7,179 nt of DNA from Methylotenera sp. GTDB lineage: Bacteria; Pseudomonadota; Gammaproteobacteria; Burkholderiales; Methylophilaceae. Positions 5,775-7,179 of this stretch are shown here, one piece after another. The notes under the pieces are model-generated. The model was not told the origin of the DNA. It worked only from the letters and a program-made list of their open reading frames with translations, and did not search any database. A program made the translations under genes and the position numbers. The stretch lies in NCBI GenBank assembly GCA_027310735.1, contig DAIDAH010000141.1:1-7179 (forward strand). Direction: 5' to 3'. The stretch's first letter is position 1; each line of letters begins with the position of its first letter.

Positions 5775-6785
5775 TTATTGCAGATGTAAAAGCACGCTGG
5801 CTGGCTGGATCTGCTTTAAGCAGTTTAAGTGATTCAGCGGACACTCTCTCTTGTAGCATGGGCTACATTCCAGACCTAGGTATTCAATAACGGCTTTACT
5901 ACTCATCGGTGGCGTATGGTAAGGGCTAGACGACCCGTAAATAGCGACCAGTTTTTTATCTAAGGCGGCAGCAACATGCATGAGTCCGGAGTCATTGCTG
6001 ACGATGGCATCACATAGAGACATTAAATCAATGGCTTCGCTTAGATTTGTTTTGCCGCCTAAATCTAGGCATTGGTTGTTTGTAAGCTGGTTAATTTCTG
6101 CGGTGACGGCTGTATCTTTACCTGAACCAAACAGCCACACCTGCCAACCTTTATTAATCGACTCGCGCGCAATCTCGGCATAGTATTTAGCTGGCCAGCG
6201 CTTGGCCTCGCCATATTCGGCGCCAGGACAAAGCCCTAGCACTTTAGTTGTTGGGTTCGATTTACCTAGTTTTTGTAGGGTAATGTGTGCATTTTCGGCA
6301 CTTGATATCAGAGTTGGGTTGGGTATGTGTTTCGGTAGCTCGGCATTTGCCTTTAGACCCAAAGTAACAAACCTATCGACCGTGCGTGGCAGTTTGACTT
6401 TATCCAGCGAGCGTATGTCATTGATTAGCCCATAACGCATTTCACCTAAAAAACTGGTGCGCTGCCGAATGTTGGCCGCGAACGGCAATATCGCTGATTT
6501 GAATGAATTTGTCAGGATGATTGCTTGCGTATAACCCTGAGCACGTAGGCTTTTGCCAAATTTAATCCGTTCAAATAATGCAAACTGCCCATGCTTGAAA
6601 GGTAACGCAATGCCTTGATTAACCTCTGGCATGCGCTCAATCAAGGGTAGGGTCCATGCAGGTGCGGCAACATCAATAATGCATTTGGCATCTTGCTGTT
6701 TGAGTGTTTTGAATAAGCTCTGTGCGAGCACCATGTCGCCCACCCAAGATGGGCCAAGCACTAATATTTTGTTGTGGTTAGACAT
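5775..6785 (-). CDS. waaF: Lipopolysaccharide heptosyltransferase II
   Basis: WaaF adds the second L-glycero-D-manno-heptose from ADP-heptose to the first heptose of the LPS inner core, at the cytoplasmic face of the inner membrane. From ATG at 6785 the product is 336 residues; E. coli WaaF is 348. The GT9 family pattern is clear along the whole protein: ILVLGPSWVGDMVLAQSLF (7-25), FKHGQFAL, NSFKSA (93-98), GEMRYGLINDIR (114-125), LCPGAEYGEAKRWP (185-198, with K195), and SNDSGLMHVAAAL (263-275, with D265). A cysteine-rich tail, CSPCYKREC with C307, C310, C315 and later C322, is a trait I associate with this enzyme in many proteobacteria but not with E. coli. An in-frame TTG at 6848 would add 21 residues without family similarity and overlap the upstream gene, so ATG at 6785 is preferred. 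It lies 52 bases after the rfaE2 stop, probably in one operon. Confidence 0.95.
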   Translation of the reverse strand: MSNHNKILVLGPSWVGDMVLAQSLFKTLKQQDAKCIIDVAAPAWTLPLIERMPEVNQGIALPFKHGQFALFERIKFGKSLRAQGYTQAIILTNSFKSAILPFAANIRQRTSFLGEMRYGLINDIRSLDKVKLPRTVDRFVTLGLKANAELPKHIPNPTLISSAENAHITLQKLGKSNPTTKVLGLCPGAEYGEAKRWPAKYYAEIARESINKGWQVWLFGSGKDTAVTAEINQLTNNQCLDLGGKTNLSEAIDLMSLCDAIVSNDSGLMHVAAALDKKLVAIYGSSSPYHTPPMSSKAVIEYLGLECSPCYKRECPLNHLNCLKQIQPASVLLHLQ

Positions 6786-6837
6786 GCTAAGAATGTATGT
6801 TGTTAGGTGGGTAACTTGAAGTGTGACATTGCCTGTT

Positions 6838-7179
6838 TTAGCTGGCAATTCTTTCTAAAATTTTGCTAGTGCTACGGCCTTGTACTAATGGAATCAATTT
6901 AACTGCACCACCCCAAGACTTCACTTCTGTTCCACCTACCACTTGTTCTTCTGTGTAGTCGTCACCTTTTACAATAACGTCAGGACGAATCGTATCAATC
7001 AGTTGTAATGGCGTGTCCTCATCAAACAAAATCACCGCGTCTACTGCTGCGAGCGCGGCTAACACGCGCGCTCGATCCTGTTCGTGAATGACCGGTCTAG
7101 TAGGGCCTTTTAATGCGCTTACCGAGCGATCTGTGTTTAGCCCTAAAATAAGGATGTCGCCAGTTTTCTTGGCAGCATC
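6838..7179 (-). CDS. rfaE2: D-glycero-beta-D-manno-heptose 1-phosphate adenylyltransferase, N-terminus off the right edge
   Basis: This frame is open to the right edge and ends at TAA 6838-6840, leaving 113 residues. The enzyme transfers AMP from ATP to heptose 1-phosphate, giving ADP-D-glycero-beta-D-manno-heptose, which after epimerisation is the donor for WaaC and WaaF. Visible family segments in window numbering are ILILGLNTDRSV (9-20), LKGPTRP (23-29), VDAVILFDEDTP (46-57), RPDVIVKGDDYT (65-76), VVGG (80-83) and GRSTSKILERI (101-111). Standalone enzymes are about 160 residues, so around 45 are missing, including the HxGH nucleotide-binding motif. The piece could equally be the C-terminal domain of a fused kinase-adenylyltransferase HldE; the window edge hides this. 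Its place directly upstream of waaF fits a heptose operon. A GTG at 7065 is internal, since family-like sequence continues upstream of it. Confidence 0.92.
   Translation of the reverse strand, partial: DAAKKTGDILILGLNTDRSVSALKGPTRPVIHEQDRARVLAALAAVDAVILFDEDTPLQLIDTIRPDVIVKGDDYTEEQVVGGTEVKSWGGAVKLIPLVQGRSTSKILERIAS

Noticed and set aside
5797..5823. Three tandem CTGG units and the palindrome CTGCTTTAAGCAG in the 3' end of waaF
   Set aside because: Three units are too few to suggest phase variation. The palindrome lies in coding sequence and has no following T-run, so a bidirectional terminator for the convergent genes is not supported.
6786..6848. Extended waaF start at TTG 6848
   Set aside because: The 21 added residues do not match the family, the start would overlap the rfaE2 end, and the ATG at 6785 gives the canonical N-terminus.
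6838..7065. Short 75-codon gene starting at GTG 7065
   Set aside because: The frame stays open to the window edge and the upstream residues match the adenylyltransferase family, so the GTG is internal.
1..7179. CRISPR arrays, tRNA or rRNA genes, transposases, toxin-antitoxin or defence genes
   Set aside because: I looked for them on both strands and saw no regularly spaced repeats, cloverleaf sequences or recognisable proteins of these kinds.

Overview
The window looks like chromosomal DNA of a Gram-negative bacterium, most likely a betaproteobacterium. Entner-Doudoroff genes edd and eda sit among lipopolysaccharide (LPS) genes whose products resemble betaproteobacterial forms. A methylotroph of the Methylophilaceae (Methylotenera-like), where 6-phosphogluconate cleavage serves the ribulose monophosphate cycle, is my best guess. 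That assignment is inference from gene content and moderate GC, not something a tool confirmed.

Layout. (1) 1-2044, minus strand: a group 4 glycosyltransferase followed 13 bases later by an O-antigen ligase/polymerase family membrane protein that runs off the left edge. (2) 2045-2263: a divergent intergenic region with a well-formed sigma70-type promoter for edd and an imperfect palindrome. (3) 2264-4977, plus strand: edd and eda, separated by 254 bases that contain a small REP-like palindrome flanked by 9-bp direct repeats. (4) 5009-5069: a long rho-independent terminator behind eda. (5) 5101-5766, plus strand: a HAD-superfamily hydrolase that probably starts at a TTG downstream of the terminator. 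(6) 5775-7179, minus strand: heptosyltransferase II (waaF), preceded by the C-terminal two-thirds of the heptose-1-phosphate adenylyltransferase gene (rfaE2), which is cut by the right edge.

How the genes work together. Edd dehydrates 6-phosphogluconate to 2-keto-3-deoxy-6-phosphogluconate (KDPG), and Eda splits KDPG into pyruvate and glyceraldehyde 3-phosphate. RfaE2 makes the ADP-activated heptose precursor that WaaF uses to build the inner core. The left-hand pair probably adds outer-core or O-antigen sugars and joins or polymerises O-chains. The HAD enzyme has no clear substrate. All the main genes belong to known families and I see no convincing new biological system. The points worth a second look are start-site corrections, the terminator/HAD arrangement, an altered catalytic motif in the glycosyltransferase, and the repeat between edd and eda.
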